A stretch of 7,572 nucleotides of DNA from Dehalococcoidia bacterium UBA1222. Its GTDB lineage: Bacteria > Chloroflexota > Dehalococcoidia > Dehalococcoidales > UBA1222. The DNA is taken from positions 65,070-72,641 of the forward strand of contig DBXC01000006.1 of NCBI GenBank assembly GCA_002309415.1, in the 5' to 3' direction. The notes under the pieces were generated by a model. That model worked only from the letters and a program-made list of their open reading frames with translations, was not told the DNA's origin and ran no database searches. A program made the position numbers and the translations under genes. Below are positions 1-7,572 of the stretch, one piece after another (the stretch's first letter is position 1; every line of letters begins with the position of its first letter).

Positions 1-637
1 CGGTGGAGGTGGGGATGATGTTGGCGCTGGCGGCTCGTGCACGTCGCGGATCCTTATGAGCTACGTCCTGTAATTTCTGGTCATTAGTATAAGAATGTAC
101 GGTGTTCATCATACCTTTGATGATGCCGAACTTATCATTGAGAACTTTGGTAACAGGGGCCAGCGCGTTGGTGGTGCAGGAGGCGTTGGAGATGATGTTG
201 TGCTTGGCCGGGTCATAGGTCAAATGGTTGACGCCCATGACGAAGGTGGCATCATTGTTCTTGGCCGGGGCCGAGATGATGACTTTCTTGGCGCCGCCTG
301 CGATGTGGGCAGCAGCCTTAGTGCCGTCGGTGAAGAGACCGGTGGATTCGATGACGATGTCGACGCCCATATCCTTCCAGGGAATGTTGGCGGGTTCTCG
401 TTCTGCGAAGACCTTGACCGGTTTGCCGTCGATGACGATATCGCCGTTGATGCATTCAACAGTGCCGTCATATCTGCCGTAGGTGGAATCCCACTTGAAG
501 AGATGGGCATTCATGTCAGGTGCGGCAAGATCGTTGACTGCAACGAGCTGTAATTCATCGCCGTGATACTTGTTGATGCAGCGGGTCACGATTCGACCGA
601 TTCGACCGAAACCATTGATGCCGATTCTTGTTACCAT
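1..637 (-). CDS. gap: Glyceraldehyde-3-phosphate dehydrogenase, type I (3' end outside window)
   Basis: Cytosolic glycolytic enzyme that oxidises and phosphorylates glyceraldehyde-3-phosphate to 1,3-bisphosphoglycerate with NAD+. The first 212 residues are visible; the frame stays open to the left edge, and family members are usually about 335 residues, so roughly the last third is missing. The N-terminus carries the Rossmann loop [10 protein letters not shown] (residues 6-15) and VAVNDL (33-38), whose Asp36 corresponds to the residue that favours NAD over NADP. The catalytic cysteine is Cys154 in SNASCTTN, and the partner histidine is His181 in TVHSYTND, with the family's 27-residue spacing. 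RRARAA and NIIPTST follow near the edge. The ATG at 637 has a strong GAGGAG ribosome site a few bases upstream. The gene lies 29 bases downstream of eno with no terminator between them, so co-transcription is likely. Identification is firm; only the C-terminus is unseen. Confidence 0.97.
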   Translation of the reverse strand, partial: MVTRIGINGFGRIGRIVTRCINKYHGDELQLVAVNDLAAPDMNAHLFKWDSTYGRYDGTVECINGDIVIDGKPVKVFAEREPANIPWKDMGVDIVIESTGLFTDGTKAAAHIAGGAKKVIISAPAKNNDATFVMGVNHLTYDPAKHNIISNASCTTNALAPVTKVLNDKFGIIKGMMNTVHSYTNDQKLQDVAHKDPRRARAASANIIPTST

Positions 638-666
638 TGTTCTCTCCTCTATCTGTTAATTGATGA

Positions 667-1944
667 TTATTTGAATGCCTGGACGCCGAGATACTTTGCC
701 TTCTCACCGAGCTGGGATTCGATCATGAGCAGTCGGTTGTATTTGGCAGTCCTCTCTCCGCGGCAGGGTGCGCCGGTCTTGATCTGACCGGTTCCGAAGG
801 CGACGCTCAGATCTGCGATGGTGGTGTCTGAAGTCTCGCCGCTCCTGTGGGAGATCACGGCTTTCATACCGTTCTCCTTGGCCATGTTGATGGCGGCGAT
901 GGTCTCGGTGAGGGTGCCGATCTGGTTCAGCTTGATCAGGACTGCGGTGGCAGCTTTCTCTTCGATACCCTTCTTGATCCTTTCGACATTGGTGACGAAC
1001 AAATCGTCGCCGACCAGCTGGATTCGGCTGCTCATCCTTTCGGTAAGGAGCTTCCAGCCGTGCCAGTCATCTTCGGCCATACCGTCTTCGATACTGATGA
1101 TGGGGTAGTCGACGTTGACGCGGGCATAGTATTCCACCATGGTGGAGTTGTTGAGTGTCATCTTGTCTTTGGCAAGATTGTAGATACCATTCTTGTAGAA
1201 TTCGCTGGCTGCAGCATCAAGAGCCATGGCGCAATCTTCGCCGACGAGGTATCCGGCATCTTCGATGGCCTGTTTGATCATCTCGAATGCTTCACGGTTG
1301 TCATCGACATTAGGTGAGAAACCGCCTTCGTCGCCGACATTGGTGCTGCATTTGGTGGACTGAACGAGGGTCTTGAGTCTGTGATAGACTTCTGTGCCCA
1401 TTCGGAGACCTTCCTTGAAGCTCTTGGCGCCGACGGGAACTACCATGTATTCCTGGAAGTCGGTGGAATCGAAAGCATGTTTGCCTCCGTTGATGATGTT
1501 CATCAGGGGGACAGGCATGATGTATTCGTCTTTGTCCGGAGCAAGATAGGCATAGAGCTCTTTCTTGGCGGCGTTGGCTGCGGCGTGTACTGCGGCCAGT
1601 GAAACGCCGAGGATGGCGTTGGCACCCAGATTGCTCTTGTTGGGAGTGCCGTCCAGGTCGATCATGGCTTTATCGAGTTTTTCCTGATCGGCTACGTCCA
1701 TGCCTTTGAGTGCAGGAGCGATGACTTTATCGATATTGGCGATGGCTTTCTCTACGCCTTTGCCAAGATAGCGATCTTCGTCTTTGTCGCGTAATTCGAG
1801 TGCTTCATGCACGCCGGTCGATGCGCCGGAAGGTACGGCTGCAGTGCCGGTGACTCCATTGGAAAGCTCGACGGTCACTGATACAGTGGGATTGCCGCGA
1901 GAATCCAATATCTCTAATGCATTGATGTTGCTGATTTGTTCCAT
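667..1944 (-). CDS. eno: Enolase (phosphopyruvate hydratase)
   Basis: Converts 2-phosphoglycerate to phosphoenolpyruvate in the cytosol, using Mg2+. At 425 residues it has full family length. Visible hallmarks are the N-terminal [10 protein letters not shown] (12-21) and the mobile-loop SGAST (39-43). The substrate histidine is His156, followed by QE (164-165), and the general acid region is GDEGG with Glu206. By homology the Mg2+ ligands are Asp243, Glu286 (in SIEDG) and Asp313 (in VGDD). The catalytic lysine is Lys338 in the signature [13 protein letters not shown], followed by SHRSGET (365-371) and the second lysine Lys389 before GAPCRGER. The loop after His156 reads AFDSTD rather than the more common ADN-type sequence, a mild variation. 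The ATG at 1944 follows a GAGGGAG ribosome site about 9 bases away. It is the first gene of an eno-gap pair and lies just after a terminator; no consensus promoter is visible in the 63 bases upstream. Confidence 0.98.
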   Translation of the reverse strand: MEQISNINALEILDSRGNPTVSVTVELSNGVTGTAAVPSGASTGVHEALELRDKDEDRYLGKGVEKAIANIDKVIAPALKGMDVADQEKLDKAMIDLDGTPNKSNLGANAILGVSLAAVHAAANAAKKELYAYLAPDKDEYIMPVPLMNIINGGKHAFDSTDFQEYMVVPVGAKSFKEGLRMGTEVYHRLKTLVQSTKCSTNVGDEGGFSPNVDDNREAFEMIKQAIEDAGYLVGEDCAMALDAAASEFYKNGIYNLAKDKMTLNNSTMVEYYARVNVDYPIISIEDGMAEDDWHGWKLLTERMSSRIQLVGDDLFVTNVERIKKGIEEKAATAVLIKLNQIGTLTETIAAINMAKENGMKAVISHRSGETSDTTIADLSVAFGTGQIKTGAPCRGERTAKYNRLLMIESQLGEKAKYLGVQAFK

Positions 1945-1973
1945 TATTTCTTTCTCCCTCTATTATTTACAAA

Positions 1974-2001
1974 GAAAAAGCAGCCATGTGACTGCTTCTT
2001 C
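1974..2001 (-). terminator. Rho-independent terminator after the membrane-protein gene
   Basis: Read on the minus strand, GAAGAAGCAGTC pairs with GGCTGCTTTTTC around the loop ACAT. This gives a 12-bp stem that includes two G-U wobbles. The 3' arm is T-rich and is followed by TTTG, so the U-tract is partly inside the stem. The hairpin begins 6 bases past the stop of the membrane-protein gene and ends about 30 bases before eno. It should terminate transcripts from upstream, but the wobbles and short tail suggest it may be leaky and allow some read-through into eno. Confidence 0.75.
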
Positions 2002-2007
2002 AAATTA

Positions 2008-2613
2008 TTACTTCTTATTTTCAGCCTTGATGAGTCTGGCCAGGTAGGCTGAAAGCAGGGTCATACCGAGAATGGGGTTAGCCAGTGACATCAGTACGTA
2101 AAGGAGCTGGAAGCCGCCTCCGTATGCGATGTTCAGGACGATCTCGCCGACGAGTTTGATGACGACAGCGAGTACGATATAACCGATGGCCAATGGTTTT
2201 TCGTTCTGTTTGTCAGCAAATTTGATGACACAGAAGAATGATGCGATGTTACAGATATTGATGAAAATTGCGAGTGCAGGTGAGAGCACTGATGATGAGA
2301 TCATATTACCGAACATCAGGATCTGGAATGCGAAGACTAAAGCATATGCATAGATCGCTGATTCAAAATAATACTTGTTTTCTTTTTTGAACCCATGACA
2401 GGCATAGATGATGATCGCTAGATATGCGATCAAAGATACGATGTTTGATGCCAGATTCAGTGTCTCTACTCCGGTCTGGAACTGTCTGATTATGAGAGCG
2501 ACAGTAAGAATCGTGCCGAGGATGACGAAAAGCATTTGAATCGCAAGGAAAGTGGCGTGTTTTTTGCTCACGCCATACTGTCTTTGGATCTCAGTTTCGC
2601 TCATTATTCTCAT
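2008..2613 (-). CDS. Uncharacterised six-helix integral membrane protein
   Basis: I do not recognise this family. From the preferred start the protein has 201 residues. A short polar N-terminus (about 1-19, SETEIQRQYGVSKKH) is followed by six hydrophobic segments at roughly 20-43, 52-74, 83-105, 110-132, 140-163 and 168-194, and then a short basic tail (KAENKK). Short charged loops separate the helices; no signal peptide, metal-binding cluster or catalytic motif stands out. The ATG at 2613 is preferred because GGGGGAG lies 6 bases upstream. A longer frame to an ATG at 2652 would place that ribosome site inside the coding region and would start upstream of the likely transcription start. An ATG at 2604 is a lesser alternative. 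The gene follows pth by 65 bases, with its own candidate promoter in the gap, and ends at a terminator, so it could be expressed alone or with pth. Confidence 0.85.
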   Translation of the reverse strand: MRIMSETEIQRQYGVSKKHATFLAIQMLFVILGTILTVALIIRQFQTGVETLNLASNIVSLIAYLAIIIYACHGFKKENKYYFESAIYAYALVFAFQILMFGNMISSSVLSPALAIFINICNIASFFCVIKFADKQNEKPLAIGYIVLAVVIKLVGEIVLNIAYGGGFQLLYVLMSLANPILGMTLLSAYLARLIKAENKK

Positions 2614-2619
2614 AGGATT

Positions 2620-2626
2620 CTCCCCC
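2620..2626 (-). promoter_or_regulatory. Ribosome binding site that decides the membrane-protein start
   Basis: On the minus strand GGGGGAG lies 6 bases before the ATG at 2613, an ideal Shine-Dalgarno arrangement. This is the main reason for rejecting the longer start at 2652. Confidence 0.8.
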
Positions 2627-2652
2627 TTTATTGAGCTGTTCCACCGCAACAA

Positions 2653-2661
2653 ATTGTATCA
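2653..2661 (-). promoter_or_regulatory. Candidate extended -10 promoter for the membrane-protein gene
   Basis: On the minus strand the sequence TGATACAAT fits the extended -10 form TGn-TACAAT, with five of six matches to TATAAT. The best -35 is weak: TTTAGA with a 19-base spacer, at the stop end of pth. The predicted start near 2646 would give a leader of about 33 bases carrying the GGGGGAG ribosome site. It would also place the transcription start downstream of the ATG at 2652, supporting the shorter protein. The call rests on motif reading only. Confidence 0.45.
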
Positions 2662-2678
2662 TAGAGACCATCAATACT

Positions 2679-3302
2679 CTAAATAGAGTGGTCGGTCTCT
2701 TCTTTATCTTTTTCGTTTTTCTGTTTTGATTTATTGTCGTTGCTGTTAAATTCGTTCATCGCATGATCGATGCCGTTATCTACGATGTCGATAATTGCTT
2801 TGCAGGTCTTGTCGATGGTCTCATCGAGCATCTTCTTCTCATCGGAAGAGAACTTCTCGAGCACATAGTCGATCACTTCATTGGCTTCGTGTGCCGGATG
2901 ACCGATACCGATCTTGATACGCGCGAAATCAGGTGAGCCTATGCGTGCGATGATCGAGTTGATGCCCTTGTGGCCACCAGAACTTCCGCCGTTCCTGATG
3001 CGCAGTTTTGCTACAGGCAGGTCCATGTCGTCGTGAACAACGATAAGGTCCTGTTTTTCGATCTTGTATTTATGCATCAGGGCCTTCACCGATTCACCGG
3101 AATTGTTCATGTATGTCTGGGGACGTGCCAGTATCACACTGGTACCGTTGATGGTTCCGTGTGCGGTTCGGGAATTGTTCTCTTTCTTCGTGAATGAAGC
3201 GCCTATCTCTTTGGCAAGAGCCGACATCACCATGAACCCGACATTATGACGGGTCCCGCTGTAATAGTCTCCGGGATTGCCTAGGCCAACGATGAGTTTC
3301 AT
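2679..3302 (-). CDS. pth: Peptidyl-tRNA hydrolase
   Basis: Cleaves the ester bond of peptidyl-tRNAs that drop off ribosomes, recycling tRNA in the cytosol. The 207-residue protein begins with the family signature KLIVGLGNPG and continues with TRHNVGF. The known active-site residues can be matched by eye: Asn9, catalytic His19, Asn66 in TYMNNSG, Asp91/Asp92 in VVHDDMDLP, and Asn115 after SSGGHKG. The last 20 or so residues are a low-complexity charged tail (Asn/Lys/Glu/Asp rich), beyond the usual fold. The start is fixed by the conserved N-terminus, and an in-frame TAA sits two codons upstream. Unusually, no Shine-Dalgarno sequence precedes it, unlike gap, eno, ligA and the membrane protein in this window. 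It is the first gene of the leftward group and is divergent from ligA. Confidence 0.97.
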   Translation of the reverse strand: MKLIVGLGNPGDYYSGTRHNVGFMVMSALAKEIGASFTKKENNSRTAHGTINGTSVILARPQTYMNNSGESVKALMHKYKIEKQDLIVVHDDMDLPVAKLRIRNGGSSGGHKGINSIIARIGSPDFARIKIGIGHPAHEANEVIDYVLEKFSSDEKKMLDETIDKTCKAIIDIVDNGIDHAMNEFNSNDNKSKQKNEKDKEETDHSI

Positions 3303-3334
3303 GCTTTATTAATTGTAATATAAACCGCCCCCAT
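3299..3334 (-). other. Possible 11-codon upstream ORF overlapping the pth start
   Basis: On the minus strand an ATG at 3334 opens an 11-codon frame (MGAVYITINKA) whose TGA overlaps the pth ATG as ATGA, the classic arrangement for translational coupling. It has no Shine-Dalgarno of its own. It would be transcribed only if the pth promoter lies upstream of 3334; a weak candidate there is TGGGATAAT at 3367-3375. Chance is a realistic explanation for so short a frame, so confidence is low. Confidence 0.2.
3312..3317 (-). promoter_or_regulatory. Candidate -10 element for pth
   Basis: On the minus strand TACAAT lies 9 bases before the pth ATG. A weak -35-like TTCAAA lies 18 bases upstream. If used, transcription would start within about 3 bases of the start codon, giving an almost leaderless mRNA, which would fit the lack of a Shine-Dalgarno sequence. 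TATATT a few bases upstream is an alternative. Confidence 0.35.
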
Positions 3335-3382
3335 TTTTGAAACGTCACGGAGCCTTGTTTTAAAGAATTATCCCATCTGTTT

Positions 3383-5488
<2,106 letters not shown>

Positions 5489-5490
5489 TC

Positions 5491-6153
5491 ATGGATATCA
5501 GAGCTTATCTCTTAGAGCACCGTGATCCTGATTATAAGAGTTTTACTGCAAAGCTCATTCCCAATATCGATCCCGATACCATGATCGGTGTACGTATTCC
5601 CGAGATAAGGACTCTTGCTAAATCGATCAAAGATGATGCGGTCATCCGCTCTTTCATAAAAGAGCTTCCGCATAAGTACTTCGAAGAAAACTTATTACAC
5701 GGCTTGATCCTCGAAAAGATCAGGGACGAGAAGTCTTATATCGCCGAATTAGAGCGTTTCCTGCCGTATGTCGATAATTGGTCGGTCTGCGACACCATGG
5801 GCTGTAAACGGCTGAATGATGAGGTTATCATAAAAAAATGGCTGAAAGCAGACCATCCTTATACTGTCAGGTTCGGTATAAAGGTCCTCATGAGCAATTA
5901 TCTCGATACTGGATTCGATATCAGATATCCCAAACTTGTAGCCGATATCGTCTTTGACGACTATTACGTGAATATGATGCGGGCATGGTACTTTGCGACG
6001 GCACTGGCTAAACAGTATGATTCGGTGATCACGTTCATCGAAGGTAAGAAACTCGACAATTGGACGCACAACAAGGCCATCCAGAAAGCAGTCGAGAGCT
6101 ACCGTATCACGGATGAACAAAAGGCATATCTGAAGAGCCTGAAGATATCTTAG
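5491..6153 (+). CDS. AlkD-family DNA alkylation repair protein (HEAT-like DNA glycosylase)
   Basis: AlkD-family proteins are all-helical HEAT-like-repeat glycosylases that excise positively charged alkylated purines, such as 3- and 7-methyl adducts. The 220-residue protein has the family's early signature around GVRIPEIRTLAK (33-44), then LPHKYFEENLLHG (59-71) and FLPYVDNWSVCD (90-101). By eye, Trp97 and Asp101 match the Bacillus cereus AlkD pair Trp109/Asp113 with the same spacing. Arg127 and Trp166 match Arg148/Trp187, again with the same 39-residue spacing. The segment between Asp101 and Arg127 is about nine residues shorter than in AlkD, so this may be a shorter subfamily. The ATG lies 2 bases after the ligA stop with no strong ribosome site, which implies translational coupling. 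Its coding sequence ends about 20 bases before a bidirectional terminator. Family assignment is firm; exact substrate range is inferred. Confidence 0.9.
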   Translation: MDIRAYLLEHRDPDYKSFTAKLIPNIDPDTMIGVRIPEIRTLAKSIKDDAVIRSFIKELPHKYFEENLLHGLILEKIRDEKSYIAELERFLPYVDNWSVCDTMGCKRLNDEVIIKKWLKADHPYTVRFGIKVLMSNYLDTGFDIRYPKLVADIVFDDYYVNMMRAWYFATALAKQYDSVITFIEGKKLDNWTHNKAIQKAVESYRITDEQKAYLKSLKIS

Positions 6154-6174
6154 TGATCTTTGTAAAGACATAAA

Positions 6175-6202
6175 AAAAGGACCCCATCGCTGGGGTCCTT
6201 TT
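6175..6202. terminator. Bidirectional rho-independent terminator
   Basis: AAAAGGACCCCA pairs perfectly with TGGGGTCCTTTT around the 4-base loop TCGC, a 12-bp stem. In the rightward direction the stem ends in a T4 run and is followed by GATTTTC. In the leftward direction it runs into seven Ts. It sits between the convergent alkD-type and SNF transporter genes and should end both transcripts, probably more efficiently for the leftward one. Confidence 0.93.
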
Positions 6203-6225
6203 GATTTTCAGTGAATGATAGTTGA

Positions 6226-7572
6226 TTAGTCGGGGATGCTGTCCCATTCGATCTCGTCTTCGATGAAGCCGTTCTTTGCTTTCTGCTTTACGATGAGTTT
6301 GACGATGAAGACAAGGCAGATATTGAAGAGGATGACTACCCAACCGAAGATGATGTTGGCCCACAGTGAATAACCATCACCGGCACCATAGATACCGCCA
6401 TTCTTGAAGATGAGTGAGTAAAGGTTCCAGATCAGGATGGCAGCGAGAAGGACAGGAGTGAAGTACTTGATGGAAGTCTCGAACCAGACCTTGGGCATCT
6501 TGAAGCCAGTGGTGTTGAGGTTGATCTGATCGAGGACCTTTTGCGGTTTGAAGAACCAGCCGACGACGATGGCTTCGAGAGCACCGGCGAGGAGCAGAGG
6601 ATAGCCATTGATGAAGTAGTCGGTGATGTCGAGGAATGCAAGACCTGCGCTTCCGACGAAGAGGAAGCCAAGTACGAACTCGACGACGCAGAAGATGATG
6701 AGGGTCTTCTTCTTGTTCCAGTGGAACTTGTCTGAGAAGGAAGTGACTGAACCTTCGACCAGTGAGAACAGTGAGTCGATGGCCAGAGTAGCCAGACAGA
6801 AGTAGAAGACATAGGCGAATGCGGCATTGAGCCAAGGGATACCGGTCAGGAGTGTGATCGCCTGAGGATAGACGATGAATGCTGTACCGATACCGGATGC
6901 CGTGATGTTGTCGAGCATGCCGACGCCGGCCATGGTGGTGAACATCACGATGGATGAGAGCAAGGAGATCGCAAAGTCGCTGACAGCGATGATCATGGTA
7001 TCGGCAGCGATGTTGGCGTCCTTCTTGAGGAAGGAACCATATGCGAACATGATAGCCATAGCACAGGACAGTGAGTAGAAGACCTGTCCGAATGCATCGA
7101 TCCAAAGTGAAGGATTACCAAGTGCTGAGAAGACAGGTGTGAAGAGTTTCGCGATACCATCCATTGCATTGGGAAGAGTGAAACCTCTCACTGCTAGGAT
7201 GAGGAGACAGATAACGGGAAGGGATACGGTGTATTTTACGACCTTGCCGACGCTCGACGTACCGTTACGAATACAATACCAGCATGAGGCCCATGCAATG
7301 ACCAGACAGCCGACGACCGGCCATACGATCCAGCTGCCGCCGTCTCCGATGCTGGTAGTTCCGGATGTGTTGATCGTGGAAGCCCATAAAGAACTTGCTG
7401 CCGCGGGATCACCGGTGAAACCGGCGAATTTGTAGGAAAGGATGAACATCAGGATAACCCATGCGAATACCACCGCATAGTAGACCGAGATGGTCAGGCC
7501 GTTGCCTACTGAAAGCCAACCGACAGCTTCGGCTTTCTTGTTGAGAGCACGCATGCTCCCAGGAGCACTTTG
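6226..7572 (-). CDS. Sodium:neurotransmitter symporter (SNF) family transporter, 5' end outside window
   Basis: Inner-membrane Na+-coupled secondary transporter of the LeuT/MhsT/TnaT family, probably importing an amino acid; the substrate cannot be told. The 448 visible residues begin in the loop before TM3. The frame is open to the right edge, and the first residues (QSAPGS before MRALNKK) match family sequence, so the ATG at 7554 is internal and TM1-TM2 are missing. Visible helices, numbered from the edge: TM3 17-46 with the substrate-site Tyr pair 31-32; TM4 80-102; TM5 111-131; TM6 161-182 (FYSLS 165-169); TM7 190-216; extracellular-loop-4 sequence GTAFIVYPQ; TM8 249-273 with Asp266-Ser267 at the Na2 site; TM9 289-309; TM10 318-342; TM11 367-390; TM12 402-428; and an acidic tail. 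In TM6, Ala171 and Ala173 occupy the positions of LeuT Gly258 and Gly260. The gene is monocistronic at its 3' end, closed by the shared terminator. Confidence 0.93.
   Translation of the reverse strand, partial: QSAPGSMRALNKKAEAVGWLSVGNGLTISVYYAVVFAWVILMFILSYKFAGFTGDPAAASSLWASTINTSGTTSIGDGGSWIVWPVVGCLVIAWASCWYCIRNGTSSVGKVVKYTVSLPVICLLILAVRGFTLPNAMDGIAKLFTPVFSALGNPSLWIDAFGQVFYSLSCAMAIMFAYGSFLKKDANIAADTMIIAVSDFAISLLSSIVMFTTMAGVGMLDNITASGIGTAFIVYPQAITLLTGIPWLNAAFAYVFYFCLATLAIDSLFSLVEGSVTSFSDKFHWNKKKTLIIFCVVEFVLGFLFVGSAGLAFLDITDYFINGYPLLLAGALEAIVVGWFFKPQKVLDQINLNTTGFKMPKVWFETSIKYFTPVLLAAILIWNLYSLIFKNGGIYGAGDGYSLWANIIFGWVVILFNICLVFIVKLIVKQKAKNGFIEDEIEWDSIPD

Noticed and set aside
95..553. Long open frame on the plus strand opposite gap
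   Set aside because: It is an antisense shadow of the firmly identified gap gene, with a Gly/Asp/Val-rich composition expected from reverse-complemented gap codons and no recognisable domain.
591..608. Perfect 9-bp tandem repeat ATTCGACCG x2 near the gap start
   Set aside because: It encodes Gly-Arg-Ile twice in the conserved GFGRIGRI Rossmann loop using the same codons; protein conservation explains it.
2008..2652. Longer 214-residue start for the membrane protein
   Set aside because: The GGGGGAG ribosome site and a candidate promoter both point to the ATG at 2613; the extra 13 residues would be encoded across the ribosome site.
6377..7105. 242-residue open frame on the minus strand inside the SNF transporter, in another frame
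   Set aside because: It is Arg/His/Leu-rich frameshadow sequence overlapping a complete, well-matched transporter frame, and has no start signal of its own.
7552..7554. ATG at 7554 as the true start of the SNF transporter
   Set aside because: The frame is open to the window edge, the preceding residues fit the family loop before TM3, and a start here would lack TM1 and TM2, which are essential to the fold.

Overview
This is an ordinary bacterial chromosomal segment. It is densely packed, with seven protein genes (two cut by the window edges) and short intergenic gaps, the longest about 122 bases. The NAD-dependent DNA ligase, bacterial-type peptidyl-tRNA hydrolase, purine-rich Shine-Dalgarno sites, TGn-TATAAT-like extended -10 elements and U-tailed hairpin terminators suggest a Gram-positive, probably anaerobic Bacillota lineage (Clostridia or Erysipelotrichia-like). 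Base composition looks moderate by eye. The taxonomic guess is an inference; no rRNA or other marker in the window settles it. I saw no mobile element, CRISPR array, tRNA, rRNA or integration scar.

Layout: the left half (1-3302) is transcribed leftward. In transcription order it holds pth (peptidyl-tRNA hydrolase), an unrecognised six-helix membrane protein, a rho-independent terminator, eno (enolase) and gap (glyceraldehyde-3-phosphate dehydrogenase, whose 3' third lies outside the window). A 122-base divergent promoter region (3303-3424) separates this from a rightward pair, ligA and an AlkD-type DNA alkylation repair gene, which lie 2 bases apart. A perfect 12-bp bidirectional terminator (6175-6202) ends that pair. 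The same hairpin closes the convergent gene on the right, a sodium:neurotransmitter-symporter-family (SNF) transporter that is 5'-truncated by the window edge.

Functionally there are three modules. The first is a lower-glycolysis pair, eno-gap, 29 bases apart with a strong ribosome site between them. The second is a DNA repair pair: AlkD-family enzymes remove alkylated bases and ligase seals the resulting nicks. The third is a Na+-coupled amino-acid-type transporter. Pth recycles peptidyl-tRNA and is housekeeping.

No previously undescribed multi-gene system is evident. The points most worth a second look are: pth has no Shine-Dalgarno sequence, and a possible 11-codon upstream ORF overlaps its start; the SNF transporter has alanines where the LeuT family has its TM6 hinge glycines; the membrane protein is an orphan; eno precedes gap behind a terminator without an obvious promoter; and ligA is coupled to alkD.
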